Below are positions 1 through 6,456 of a stretch of DNA of 7,459 nucleotides, piece by piece. The notes beneath the pieces are model-generated. The model made no database searches, was not told the DNA's origin, and saw only the letters and a list, made by a program, of their open reading frames with translations. The translations under genes and the position numbers were made by a program. The stretch is from Anaerolineales bacterium UBA4823 (GTDB lineage Bacteria > Chloroflexota > Anaerolineae > Anaerolineales > UBA4823): positions 1 through 7,459 of the forward strand of contig DHFN01000115.1 of the NCBI GenBank assembly GCA_002402275.1, given 5' to 3'. Each line of letters opens with the position of its first letter. The stretch's first letter is position 1.

Positions 1-28
1 ATCCAAATTTGAAAAAAAGGAGCACCTT

Positions 29-1339
29 ATGGAAAAAGACCCTCAATTCTTAGAGATGATGAAGAAAATTCCAACGGTATTAGCACCTTCGCTAGCAGAA
101 GATTGGCCCGAACTTCCAGTGATTAAGGCGGAAGGAGCCTACTTATATACAGCCGATGGAAAACGCTACCTTGACTTCACTTCCGGTATCGCGGTGACCA
201 ATGTGGGACACTGTCATCCGCGTGTGCTGGCGGCTGCCCAAAAGCAAATGAATGAAATGATCCACAGCGCTGTTGGAGTGACCATCCATAAAACATTGTT
301 AGAACTTTGCGAGGCGCTTCCGAAAGTGCTCCCAACTGGTTTAGATATGTTCTTTTTTGGCAATAGTGGAGCTGAAGCCGTAGAAGGTGCGATTAAACTT
401 GCCCGGTATGTAACCAATCGGCCAGGCATTATTGCCTTTGAAGGGGGGTTCCATGGACGAACCTATGGCGCTGCGTCAGTTACGACGGTAAAGTCGAAGT
501 ACCGCAATCATTATGAACCTCTTGTGCCTGGGATTTATTTTGCTCCCTATCCCTATCCTTATCGCTGTCCTTTTGGTTCGACACCAGAGGCTACTATGGA
601 ATGGACTTTGCAAGGGATTCAACGCCTTTTTCAACACCAGATACCTCCTCAACAAGTAGCTGCGTTTCTGGTCGAACCAGTTCAAGGAGAAGGTGGATAT
701 GTTGTGCCGCCAGTGGAATTTTTACCCGCTTTAAGAAAGATCTGCGATGAGTATGGAATTTTATTGATTGTAGACGAGGTGCAAACCGGTTTCGGTCGCA
801 CGGGGGAAATGTTTGCTTCTCAGCTGGTGGGGGTTACCCCGGATATTATATCCATTGCAAAAGGGATTGCCTCAGGATTTCCACTGGGTGCGACTGTTGC
901 CAACCATGAATTGATGAGTAAATGGCTAGCCGGGGCGCACGGCACTACATTTGGGGGGAATCCGATTGCCTGTGCGGCGGCTTTAGCGACCCTGGATGTG
1001 ATTCGGGAAGAAAACTTGTTGGAAAATTGCCGGCAGATGGGGAAACGCTTTATGACTGGTTTACTGAATATCCAGAAAAAATATCCTCAAATCGGCGATG
1101 TTCGCGGGGTGGGGCTCATGTTAGCCCTCGAATTTGTCCACCCCAATTCGAATAAGACACCCTATCCAGAGCTGACGATGAATTTATTAAATTCTATGTT
1201 AGAACAAGGATTGGTTGCCTACATGGCGGGCACGTATGGACAAGTAGTTCGCTTTATCCCTCCCTTAATTGTCACCGCTGAACAAGTGGATGAAGCATTG
1301 GGAATTGTGGATGCCAGTTTAGCGAAAGTGGTAGGTTAA
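29..1339 (+). CDS. Class III PLP-dependent aminotransferase (GABA/acetylornithine aminotransferase-like)
   Basis: This is a 436-aa fold-type I PLP enzyme of the class III (omega) aminotransferase family, complete at both ends and of usual length. Motifs in order: the cofactor phosphate-binding GNSGAEA at residues 111-117, FHGR at 141-144 (ring stacking), EPVQGEGG at 216-223, the pyridine-nitrogen aspartate in VDEVQTGFGR (Asp249), the Schiff-base lysine in SIAKG (Lys278), and HGTTFGGNP at 304-312. Family members move an amino group from an omega-amine such as GABA or acetylornithine to 2-oxoglutarate in the cytoplasm. Some close archaeal relatives act as amino-acid racemases, so the substrate cannot be read from sequence. 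The ATG start is supported by AAAGGAG at 16-22, six bases upstream. It is followed after 55 nt by a co-directional oxidoreductase gene, suggesting co-transcription. Family is certain; exact substrate is open. Confidence 0.95.
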   Translation: MEKDPQFLEMMKKIPTVLAPSLAEDWPELPVIKAEGAYLYTADGKRYLDFTSGIAVTNVGHCHPRVLAAAQKQMNEMIHSAVGVTIHKTLLELCEALPKVLPTGLDMFFFGNSGAEAVEGAIKLARYVTNRPGIIAFEGGFHGRTYGAASVTTVKSKYRNHYEPLVPGIYFAPYPYPYRCPFGSTPEATMEWTLQGIQRLFQHQIPPQQVAAFLVEPVQGEGGYVVPPVEFLPALRKICDEYGILLIVDEVQTGFGRTGEMFASQLVGVTPDIISIAKGIASGFPLGATVANHELMSKWLAGAHGTTFGGNPIACAAALATLDVIREENLLENCRQMGKRFMTGLLNIQKKYPQIGDVRGVGLMLALEFVHPNSNKTPYPELTMNLLNSMLEQGLVAYMAGTYGQVVRFIPPLIVTAEQVDEALGIVDASLAKVVG

Positions 1340-1394
1340 CCAGCAGGAGTATGAATCGGTTTGTTTAGATTTGCAGGAAGGAGGTACAAACCAG

Positions 1395-2369
1395 ATGATG
1401 CAAAAAGTTATTTGGGGCGTGTTGAGCACTGCGAACATTGCGACCCAAAAGGTAATTCCAGCTTTGCAGCGCAGCCAATTTTGTGAAGTGTACGCAATTG
1501 CTTCACGGAATATAGGTACCGCCCAACGGACTGCTCAAGCGCTCAAAATACCCAAAGCCTTTGGGAGTTATCAGGAATTGCTCGCTGATCCCAAAATACA
1601 GGCAATTTATAATCCGTTACCCAATCATCTGCACTTACCCTGGACTCTAAAAGCATTAGAAGCTGGTAAGCACGTATTGTGCGAAAAGCCGATCGGACTG
1701 GATGCCGGCGAAGCGCAAGCTTTACTTATAGCCAGTCAAAAATATCCGCATCTAAAAGTGATGGAAGCGTTTATGTACCGCTTCCATCCCCAATGGCAGC
1801 GAGCTAAGCAACTTGTAGAAGAGGGAGAAATTGGAGATATACGGGTTATTGATACGATATTTTCTTATTACAATGTAGACCCACAGGATGTGCGCAATCA
1901 GGCTGCAATCGGAGGTGGCGGTTTATTGGATATTGGCTGCTATCCAATTTCAGTTTCACGCTGGTTATATCAAGCCGAGCCTACAACGGTCCAATCCTGG
2001 CTGGAGATAGACGAGCAATTTGGGACGGATCGTTTGGCAAGCGCAATTTTAACTTTTCCAAAAGGAGTTGCTGCTTTTACAGTTTCGACCCAGCTTTATC
2101 CCTATCAAAGGGTGCAAATCATTGGCACAATGGGCAGAATCGAGGTCGAAATCCCCTTCAATTCCCCAAACGATCGAGCTTGCCGGATCGGATTGCAGCG
2201 TGAAAAACATCAAGAAGAAATCCACTTCCCAGCCTGCGACCAATACACCTTACAAGGGGATGCTTTTGCCCAAGCAATTTTGCAGGGAACCCCCGTACCA
2301 ACACCCTTGGAAGATGCGCTAGCAAACATGCAGGCTATTGATGCCGTGCGGGCCGCTGCCACTGGCTGA
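1395..2369 (+). CDS. Gfo/Idh/MocA family NAD(P)-dependent oxidoreductase
   Basis: The product is a 324-aa cytoplasmic dehydrogenase. An N-terminal Rossmann fold begins with WGVLSTANIA (near residues 7-16), the variant dinucleotide loop of the D-xylose 1-dehydrogenase/dihydrodiol dehydrogenase branch. CEKPIG follows, with the conserved lysine at residue 98, then MEAFMYRFHP at 123-132, and GGGGLLDIGCYP at 173-184, which contains the family's substrate-site Asp/Gly-Cys-Tyr-Pro segment. Relatives oxidise sugars, sugar alcohols or cyclic diols with NAD(P)+; the substrate here is unknown. I chose ATG 1395 because AAGGAGGT at 1378-1385 lies nine bases upstream. A longer reading from TTG 1371 would place the ribosome site inside the gene. 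ATG 1398 is a close alternative. It probably shares a transcript with the upstream aminotransferase. Its last 35 bp overlap the 3' end of the convergent regulator gene. Confidence 0.92.
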   Translation: MMQKVIWGVLSTANIATQKVIPALQRSQFCEVYAIASRNIGTAQRTAQALKIPKAFGSYQELLADPKIQAIYNPLPNHLHLPWTLKALEAGKHVLCEKPIGLDAGEAQALLIASQKYPHLKVMEAFMYRFHPQWQRAKQLVEEGEIGDIRVIDTIFSYYNVDPQDVRNQAAIGGGGLLDIGCYPISVSRWLYQAEPTTVQSWLEIDEQFGTDRLASAILTFPKGVAAFTVSTQLYPYQRVQIIGTMGRIEVEIPFNSPNDRACRIGLQREKHQEEIHFPACDQYTLQGDAFAQAILQGTPVPTPLEDALANMQAIDAVRAAATG

Positions 2370-2754
2370 AGTCCCAATCTGCCAGTGCCCGCCGCAATTC
2401 GCTTACACTGTTAAACTCGAATTTGTGGAGTGAATTGCGGGCATGGGATTTGATGGTGTCATAGGAAACAATTAACTGATCGGCGATCTGGCGATAGGAA
2501 TATCCCAGACAGAGCAGTGCTACTACCTGTTGTTCGCGTCGGGAAAGCAGTTGCCAACGCCGCAAGTATTCTTGAGCCGCAAAACGCTCGGACAATGCGT
2601 AGGTCAACAGCTCATTGGCGACTTGTTGAACAGAACGTCCTTCCTGTTCTGCCAAAACCCCCAACATGTGGTTTAATTGGTTGTCAAAAGTAAAGGTGCG
2701 TTGCTGCGCTGGAGAAAAACCCAACGCTTTGCGCAACCAATCCCAAACCAGCAT
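2335..2754 (-). CDS. Compact LuxR-type HTH transcriptional regulator with RHH-like N-terminus
   Basis: This is a 139-aa putative DNA-binding protein. Residues 70-127 match a LuxR/GerE C-terminal helix-turn-helix: LSRREQQVVALL, then GYSYRQIADQL, VSYDTIKSHARN and a closing SELRRALADW helix. Residues about 25-58 (hydrophobic helix, EQEGRSVQQVANELL) resemble a ribbon-helix-helix segment. There is no phospho-receiver and no autoinducer-binding domain, so its input signal is unknown. A two-part DNA-binding or dimerising design is an inference. The start is well supported: AAAGGAGGT (2761-2769 on the plus strand, read on the minus) sits six bases before ATG. Two sigma-70-like promoters and a palindromic operator candidate lie directly upstream. 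The stop codon falls inside the convergent oxidoreductase gene. I recall similar short LuxR proteins as frequent in Anaerolineae. Confidence 0.85.
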   Translation of the reverse strand: MLVWDWLRKALGFSPAQQRTFTFDNQLNHMLGVLAEQEGRSVQQVANELLTYALSERFAAQEYLRRWQLLSRREQQVVALLCLGYSYRQIADQLIVSYDTIKSHARNSLHKFEFNSVSELRRALADWDFSQWQRPARHQ

Positions 2755-2771
2755 GTATGCACCTCCTTTTA

Positions 2772-2789
2772 ATAGAACTTATGTTCTAT
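2772..2789. promoter_or_regulatory. Palindromic operator candidate (GAAC-N4-GTTC, LexA/SOS-box-like)
   Basis: ATAGAAC (2772-2778), TTAT, GTTCTAT (2783-2789) is a perfect seven-base inverted repeat with a four-base centre. The core GAAC-N4-GTTC is that of the Gram-positive-type LexA box. The outer bases are A/T rather than the C...G of the Bacillus consensus, so identity as an SOS box is not proven. It overlaps the -10 and start region of the minus-strand regulator's promoters and ends 26 bases before the plus-strand ATG at 2816, so it could serve either gene. It may instead be an autoregulatory site of the LuxR/RHH-like protein. Confidence 0.5.
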
Positions 2790-2813
2790 ATCTATTTTAT
2801 AGGAAAATGTCAA
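2785..2813 (-). promoter_or_regulatory. Sigma-70-like promoter P1 of the LuxR-type gene
   Basis: Read on the minus strand, a consensus -35 TTGACA (2808-2813) is followed after exactly 17 bases by TATAGA (2785-2790) as -10. The predicted start near 2778 gives a leader of about 24 nt that still includes the AAAGGAGGT ribosome site. The -10 overlaps the palindrome at 2772-2789, so a bound protein would be expected to block this promoter. Confidence 0.5.
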
Positions 2814-2822
2814 ATATGTCAA
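2794..2822 (-). promoter_or_regulatory. Sigma-70-like promoter P2 of the LuxR-type gene
   Basis: A second TTGACA (2817-2822) lies 17 bases from TAAAAT (2794-2799) on the minus strand, nine bases upstream of P1. The predicted start is near 2787, inside the palindrome. Both -35 boxes overlap the possible ATG codons of the divergent plus-strand gene. Only one of the two promoters may be used. Confidence 0.4.
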
Positions 2823-3532
2823 TGGATCAACAACATATCCCAGATATTATCGGTTCGATTTCCTTCAAAGCAGATCGTCGGCAGTTACAACGCATTTTGC
2901 ATGTCCGAGATGACAGCCGTTATTTGCCAATGTTAATGGACTTGGTGGATGAAGCCGAGAATTATGCCCGCCCGAAAGCGGTTTATCGGGAGGCTTACGT
3001 GGAGGAGGGCGGGGAAGATTGGGTAGCTTTGGATGGCAAGCGCTTTATTAGCCGGATTATGCGGGTAAATCTTGAAGAGGCTGGGCGAGCTTTCTTCTTT
3101 GTGGCTACCTGTGGACGGGAATTGGAAGAGTGGTCATTGACCATTCAGGATATACTCGAGAAGTTTTGGGCGGATGCAATCAAAGAAATGGCTCTCGCTT
3201 CAGCAGTGCGAGCGTTAGAAGAACAATTACGTCAGCGCTTCCAGATAAGCGGGATATCCGCTATGAATCCTGGTTCGTTAGCGGATTGGCCGCTCACAGC
3301 TCAACCGGATGTATTTGCCATGCTGGGAGATGCGCCTTTGGTTATCGGTGTTACCCTCACACAAAGTTGTGCGATGAATCCGGTTAAATCCGTTTCGGGA
3401 ATTTACTTTCCTACTGTGACTAGCTTCGCGAGCTGCCAGTTATGCCCGCGAGAGAACTGCCGCGGCAGAAAGGCGCCCTTCGAATCGGAATTATTTGAAA
3501 AGCGTTATCAGGTTTCGCAAAAAGCCGGTTAA
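2816..3532 (+). CDS. Stand-alone methionine-synthase-type (MetH) B12 reactivation domain protein
   Basis: The product is a 238-aa protein resembling the C-terminal AdoMet-binding activation domain of cobalamin-dependent methionine synthase. The clearest signature is TQSCAMNP (182-189) followed by SVSGIYF (192-198), matching the domain's ESxAMxPxxSVSGxYF segment. PGSLADWP (152-159) matches the upstream PGY-type loop. In MetH this domain supports reductive methylation of inactive cob(II)alamin using AdoMet. Free-standing versions are thought to serve split or core-only methionine synthases or other corrinoid methyltransferases; no such partner lies in this window. The C-terminus adds C-x2-C-x4-C (Cys207, 210, 215), possibly a metal or iron-sulfur site. 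ATG 2816 is preferred because AGGA (2801-2804) is 11 bases away. For ATG 2807 the gap is only two bases, and ATG 2822 is further off. An open frame extends to 2666 but lies inside the divergent gene and is discounted. Confidence 0.85.
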   Translation: MSMDQQHIPDIIGSISFKADRRQLQRILHVRDDSRYLPMLMDLVDEAENYARPKAVYREAYVEEGGEDWVALDGKRFISRIMRVNLEEAGRAFFFVATCGRELEEWSLTIQDILEKFWADAIKEMALASAVRALEEQLRQRFQISGISAMNPGSLADWPLTAQPDVFAMLGDAPLVIGVTLTQSCAMNPVKSVSGIYFPTVTSFASCQLCPRENCRGRKAPFESELFEKRYQVSQKAG

Positions 3533-3606
3533 CCTCCGTTTGACGAATCTTTCTTATGGATTATGTGTTCTAGGTTTACAGTTTTGCAAGCTAATGAGGA
3601 AAAACC

Positions 3607-3635
3607 TTCACGTTTCACTGCCCTGGTTCTAAAAT
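3607..3635 (+). promoter_or_regulatory. Candidate sigma-70-like promoter of the GGDEF gene
   Basis: TTCACG (3607-3612) is followed after 17 bases by TAAAAT (3630-3635), a near-consensus pair in the 142-nt gap before the gene at 3675. The predicted leader is about 30 nt. The rest of the gap (3533-3674) shows no convincing terminator for the upstream gene. Confidence 0.35.
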
Positions 3636-3674
3636 AGTTAACAGCAAGTTAAAAATTGGGTAGTTTTTGACCCC

Positions 3675-5771
3675 GTGAAAACATTAGCACTTCGAGCGGA
3701 AATTTTCCGCCGTTTCCTTAAACCGATTAAAACCATCTATTGGGTTGCCAGTGGAAGTTTATTTCTCCTTGCATTTCTATTACCGGCTGATAATCTCGAA
3801 AATATCCATTGCCTGGAATTCTTTTGTGTTGTTGTTCTTTATATCCTGATAGTTTTTTATCTCATCATTCCACATTTTGGGTTTCGGCGTTGGGTCCTGT
3901 ACTTATTTCCATTACTTACTGTCAGTTTAGTAACCATCGGTTATGCTTTATTTGGTGAATATCCGATTGCCATAAGCTCTTTATACGTCATTGTGATCTT
4001 ATTAGCGGGGGTTATTGCCGGTGGAGCGATAGCTTTTCTGACCGCTAGTTTATCAGTAGTAGGCTGCATCGTTGTCGAAAGCTCATTTGGGTATCCTATT
4101 CAGTATCAACTTATTTCTTCCGGATCACAGTTGATTTTTTTTATGATGGCGGTATATTTAGGAAGTACCCTGGGAAATAATTTAATCACTCGATTAAATG
4201 AGAGCCAACAGAAGAGTGCAAATTTAGCATTATTACTTGAAGCAAGTCTAGTGGTTTCTTCAACATCTGATTTGGTGAAAGCCTTACCAGAGCTAGCCCA
4301 AAAAATCCTTTCCGGGTTACCGGCTTCTTTTGTACGAATCGATATTTTAGAAGGGAAGAATGTGAATGGCTATGGTCTTGCAGCTCACCGGACCTCATCA
4401 AACCATTCTCTTGAAGTCAATCGTCAATTTTTATTAAACGACTCCCTACTGTATTCACGCCTATTAGAGAATCCACAGGTGTCAATCTGGTCAGCTGATC
4501 AGTTTCAAAATCAGGATGAGCAATTATCCTTTTATGATTTGTTTCCTGAAGAAGTCAAGATATGTTGTCTCGTTCCTCTGGTGGCTGGCAAAACGGTGTT
4601 GGGTTTTTTGGGGGTTGGAGAGGCTCGCGATAGCAATCGTGAGGTGTTTGATGAGAAAAAACTAGAGTTTCTCGGAACTTTGGCAAATCAATTGGCGATT
4701 GTTATCGAAAACGCCCAATTGCATCAAGCAGAGCAACAGAAATCAATGCGTCTGGAAATATTATACGAAGTTGCCAATGTCTTTGGGTCAACGATTGAAT
4801 TAGGAGAACTATTAGAAAAATTATATCAATTACTGATCCAGGTGATTCCCGCGGACACTTATTTTGTTGGGTTCGCGGATAAGAAATCACGAATGGTGAA
4901 TATCGAGTTGTTAATAGACGAAGGGGAGCGATTTAAATCAGAAAGTGTCCCTTTGGGCGAAGGTCTGATTGGGTATGTCTTAAAAAATCAAAAGCCTTTA
5001 TTTATCCATGCCATGAGTCAAGAATGGGATAATCTTCCGGTCAAACCAAAACTGCTGGGAAAATCGAAGGTCTCTCAATCCTGGATGGGTGTTCCACTGG
5101 GGGATGGCGCCCATTTCAATGGCATCCTCTCGGTTGCCAGTTATAAACCAAATGTTTTCTCTGACGAAGATTTAGCTATGCTCATAAATGTAGCCCAACA
5201 GGCTGAATTAGCATTTGATAATGCGTATCAATATGCGAGAGTAGAAGAACAAGCTAGAAAGGATTCATTAACTGGAACATATAACCATCAATCATTTCTA
5301 GAAGAATTAGATAGTATGGTTAAGGATGCTGAAATCCAGAAAATTCCGATTGCCCTCATTATGTTAGATCTGGATCACTTTAAAGAATATAATGATCATT
5401 TTGGACATGTTTTTGGGGATGAAATCTTACGCGCAGCAGTGAATGCTATTCAAAGCCACCTTAAATCCAGCGATGTCATGGGTCGTTGGGGAGGAGAAGA
5501 ATTTGGGGTCATCCTTCGAGATGTAACGATTGAGGAGGCATGCAAAATTGCAAATCGTATTCGTGAAACCCTGGCAAAAACAGAGTTGTTTAAAGGAAAT
5601 GGAAAGAAGATAAAATCTCCAACTGTGAGTCAGGGAATTGCTTATTATCCCTCTCAAGCACAAGAAACTCAAGACCTGGTTGAAAAAGCCGATCAAGCAT
5701 TATATAGCGCAAAAAGCGCCGGGCGAGATTGTATCCGGCTATATGGAAAATTAGATCCCTGCGAAACTTAG
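3675..5771 (+). CDS. Membrane-anchored diguanylate cyclase (6TM-GAF-GAF-GGDEF)
   Basis: This 698-aa inner-membrane signalling protein is predicted to make cyclic di-GMP from two GTP. About six hydrophobic segments occupy residues 20-168. Two GAF-like sensor domains follow (about 180-350 and 355-520), then a GGDEF domain (about 525-690). Cyclase residues are intact: DSLTGTYNH (530-538), metal-binding Asp565 in LDLDHFK, and the signature GGEEF at 606-610. The inhibitory RxxD site expected just upstream reads KSSD (597-600), so product inhibition may be weakened. Ligands of the GAF domains cannot be told. The start is GTG, with no clear Shine-Dalgarno sequence. It is chosen because it places a short basic stretch before the first membrane helix. 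The gene appears monocistronic, with a candidate promoter at 3607-3635, and converges on the STAS-like gene 61 bases away. Confidence 0.93.
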   Translation: MKTLALRAEIFRRFLKPIKTIYWVASGSLFLLAFLLPADNLENIHCLEFFCVVVLYILIVFYLIIPHFGFRRWVLYLFPLLTVSLVTIGYALFGEYPIAISSLYVIVILLAGVIAGGAIAFLTASLSVVGCIVVESSFGYPIQYQLISSGSQLIFFMMAVYLGSTLGNNLITRLNESQQKSANLALLLEASLVVSSTSDLVKALPELAQKILSGLPASFVRIDILEGKNVNGYGLAAHRTSSNHSLEVNRQFLLNDSLLYSRLLENPQVSIWSADQFQNQDEQLSFYDLFPEEVKICCLVPLVAGKTVLGFLGVGEARDSNREVFDEKKLEFLGTLANQLAIVIENAQLHQAEQQKSMRLEILYEVANVFGSTIELGELLEKLYQLLIQVIPADTYFVGFADKKSRMVNIELLIDEGERFKSESVPLGEGLIGYVLKNQKPLFIHAMSQEWDNLPVKPKLLGKSKVSQSWMGVPLGDGAHFNGILSVASYKPNVFSDEDLAMLINVAQQAELAFDNAYQYARVEEQARKDSLTGTYNHQSFLEELDSMVKDAEIQKIPIALIMLDLDHFKEYNDHFGHVFGDEILRAAVNAIQSHLKSSDVMGRWGGEEFGVILRDVTIEEACKIANRIRETLAKTELFKGNGKKIKSPTVSQGIAYYPSQAQETQDLVEKADQALYSAKSAGRDCIRLYGKLDPCET

Positions 5772-5832
5772 ACCGGGATTTGAACCTTAGTTATTCACCC
5801 AAAATGATTATGTTCTCAGGCTATGAACTTGC

Positions 5833-6201
5833 TTAAGCAACCTGATCGAGGACACGATCAGCTTCCATCATGCTATGTACCTCAACTGCTGTATAACCAA
5901 CGCTACGCGACGTACGTTGAAATTGGTTGGAGATGACGAGATTTTTATCGGAGACCACTCGGATGGCTACACCTAGACCCAAATCTTTCAAGGTTTTCAT
6001 GGCATTCTGAAGTTCTTGGCGCCCTTCCTCCGGAAGTACTTCCAATTCATGAATATCAGATATTTTAATGAAACCTGATTGTAGCTTTTGAGCATTTTTT
6101 ATCAAGGCTTGGCAAGCAGATTTGACTTCTGCTGGTTCCATTTTTCCCTTAGCAATGAAGAGTAACTTGTTTTCAAATGGATTTGTACGCACATCAAACA
6201 T
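5833..6201 (-). CDS. Small STAS/SpoIIAA-like protein of unknown function
   Basis: The product is a 122-aa soluble protein. It begins with a strand-like FENKLLFIAKGKM (9-21), then a helix with EVKSACQALIKNAQKL. GFIKISDIHEL (43-53) resembles the strand-Asp segment of STAS/SpoIIAA-like folds. An amphipathic helix at 58-75, a further strand AIRVVSD, and a C-terminal helix EADRVLDQV follow. I do not recognise a named protein; the alternating strand-helix pattern suggests a STAS-like partner-binding domain. No enzyme motif is visible. The start ATG 6201 is chosen because GAGG of GAGGTGATT lies five bases upstream. The frame stays open to 6324, but that region contains a TATAAT box and the end of a neighbouring terminator. 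Its position next to a diguanylate cyclase gene is suggestive only, since the two are convergent and not co-transcribed. Confidence 0.75.
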   Translation of the reverse strand: MFDVRTNPFENKLLFIAKGKMEPAEVKSACQALIKNAQKLQSGFIKISDIHELEVLPEEGRQELQNAMKTLKDLGLGVAIRVVSDKNLVISNQFQRTSRSVGYTAVEVHSMMEADRVLDQVA

Positions 6202-6256
6202 AATCACCTCGAAGCATTGGTTGAAAATATTTTTCGGGGATTTCCCGTATCGTTTC

Positions 6257-6262
6257 ATTATA
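6257..6262 (-). promoter_or_regulatory. -10 box candidate for the STAS-like gene
   Basis: A perfect TATAAT is read on the minus strand, giving a predicted leader of about 50 nt to ATG 6201. No good -35 hexamer is found 16-18 bases upstream, so activator help or an alternative site is possible. Confidence 0.35.
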
Positions 6263-6324
6263 CAAATGGTTGATAATAAGGGAAGGGATTTATAGAGAAA
6301 CTTGCAGAAATGTAAATTCAGCAA

Positions 6325-6362
6325 AAAACATCCCTCCAGGCTTAATTGAATTAAGCCTGGAG
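6325..6362 (-). terminator. Intrinsic terminator of the DUF4332 gene
   Basis: CTCCAGGCTTAAT (6334-6346) and ATTAAGCCTGGAG (6350-6362) form a perfect 13-bp stem with a three-base loop. On the minus strand the stem is followed within five bases by TTTTTT (6325-6330). The plus-strand side has no T run, so it should end minus-strand transcripts. It lies about 95 bases after the DUF4332 stop codon. Confidence 0.88.
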
Positions 6363-6381
6363 CAGTTATATTCTATAAATT

Positions 6382-6443
6382 TACAAGCGGGCAGATTGCC
6401 CTTTATACCCGTTTGTACGAATGCTTTGCGATAAAACGCAAGG
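6382..6443 (-). other. Structured 3' UTR of the DUF4332 gene (possible 3'-derived small RNA)
   Basis: Between the stop at 6457 and the terminator are three potential stems. TACAAGCGGG (6382-6391) pairs with CCCGTTTGTA (6408-6417) over nine of ten positions. GGGCA/TGCCC with a three-base loop lies at 6389-6401. TTGCG/CGCAA lies at 6426-6441, extendable to seven pairs at 6424-6443. The first two share bases 6389-6391, so they exclude one another. No independent promoter for a separate RNA is evident, so this is most simply mRNA tail. Confidence 0.3.
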
Positions 6444-6456
6444 GTGGCTAAGTTAA

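Noticed and set aside
922..1155. Plus-strand 77-codon open frame inside the aminotransferase gene
   Set aside because: It is an alternative frame of a clearly conserved enzyme and has no recognisable domain.
2666..2815. Upstream extension of the B12 activation gene to ATG 2666
   Set aside because: It lies inside the divergent regulator gene and its promoter region, has no ribosome site, and the extra residues do not resemble the family.
5829..5840. Perfect palindrome TTGCTTAAGCAA at the end of the STAS-like gene
   Set aside because: It has no loop and no T run, spans the stop codon, and is short enough to be chance; not a convincing terminator.
6235..6247. Short hairpin CGGGGATTTCCCG in the leader of the STAS-like gene
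   Set aside because: Only four strong pairs and no supporting riboswitch-like structure around it.
6202..6324. N-terminal extension of the STAS-like protein to 6324
   Set aside because: ATG 6201 has a good ribosome site, and the extension crosses a TATAAT box with no ribosome site of its own.
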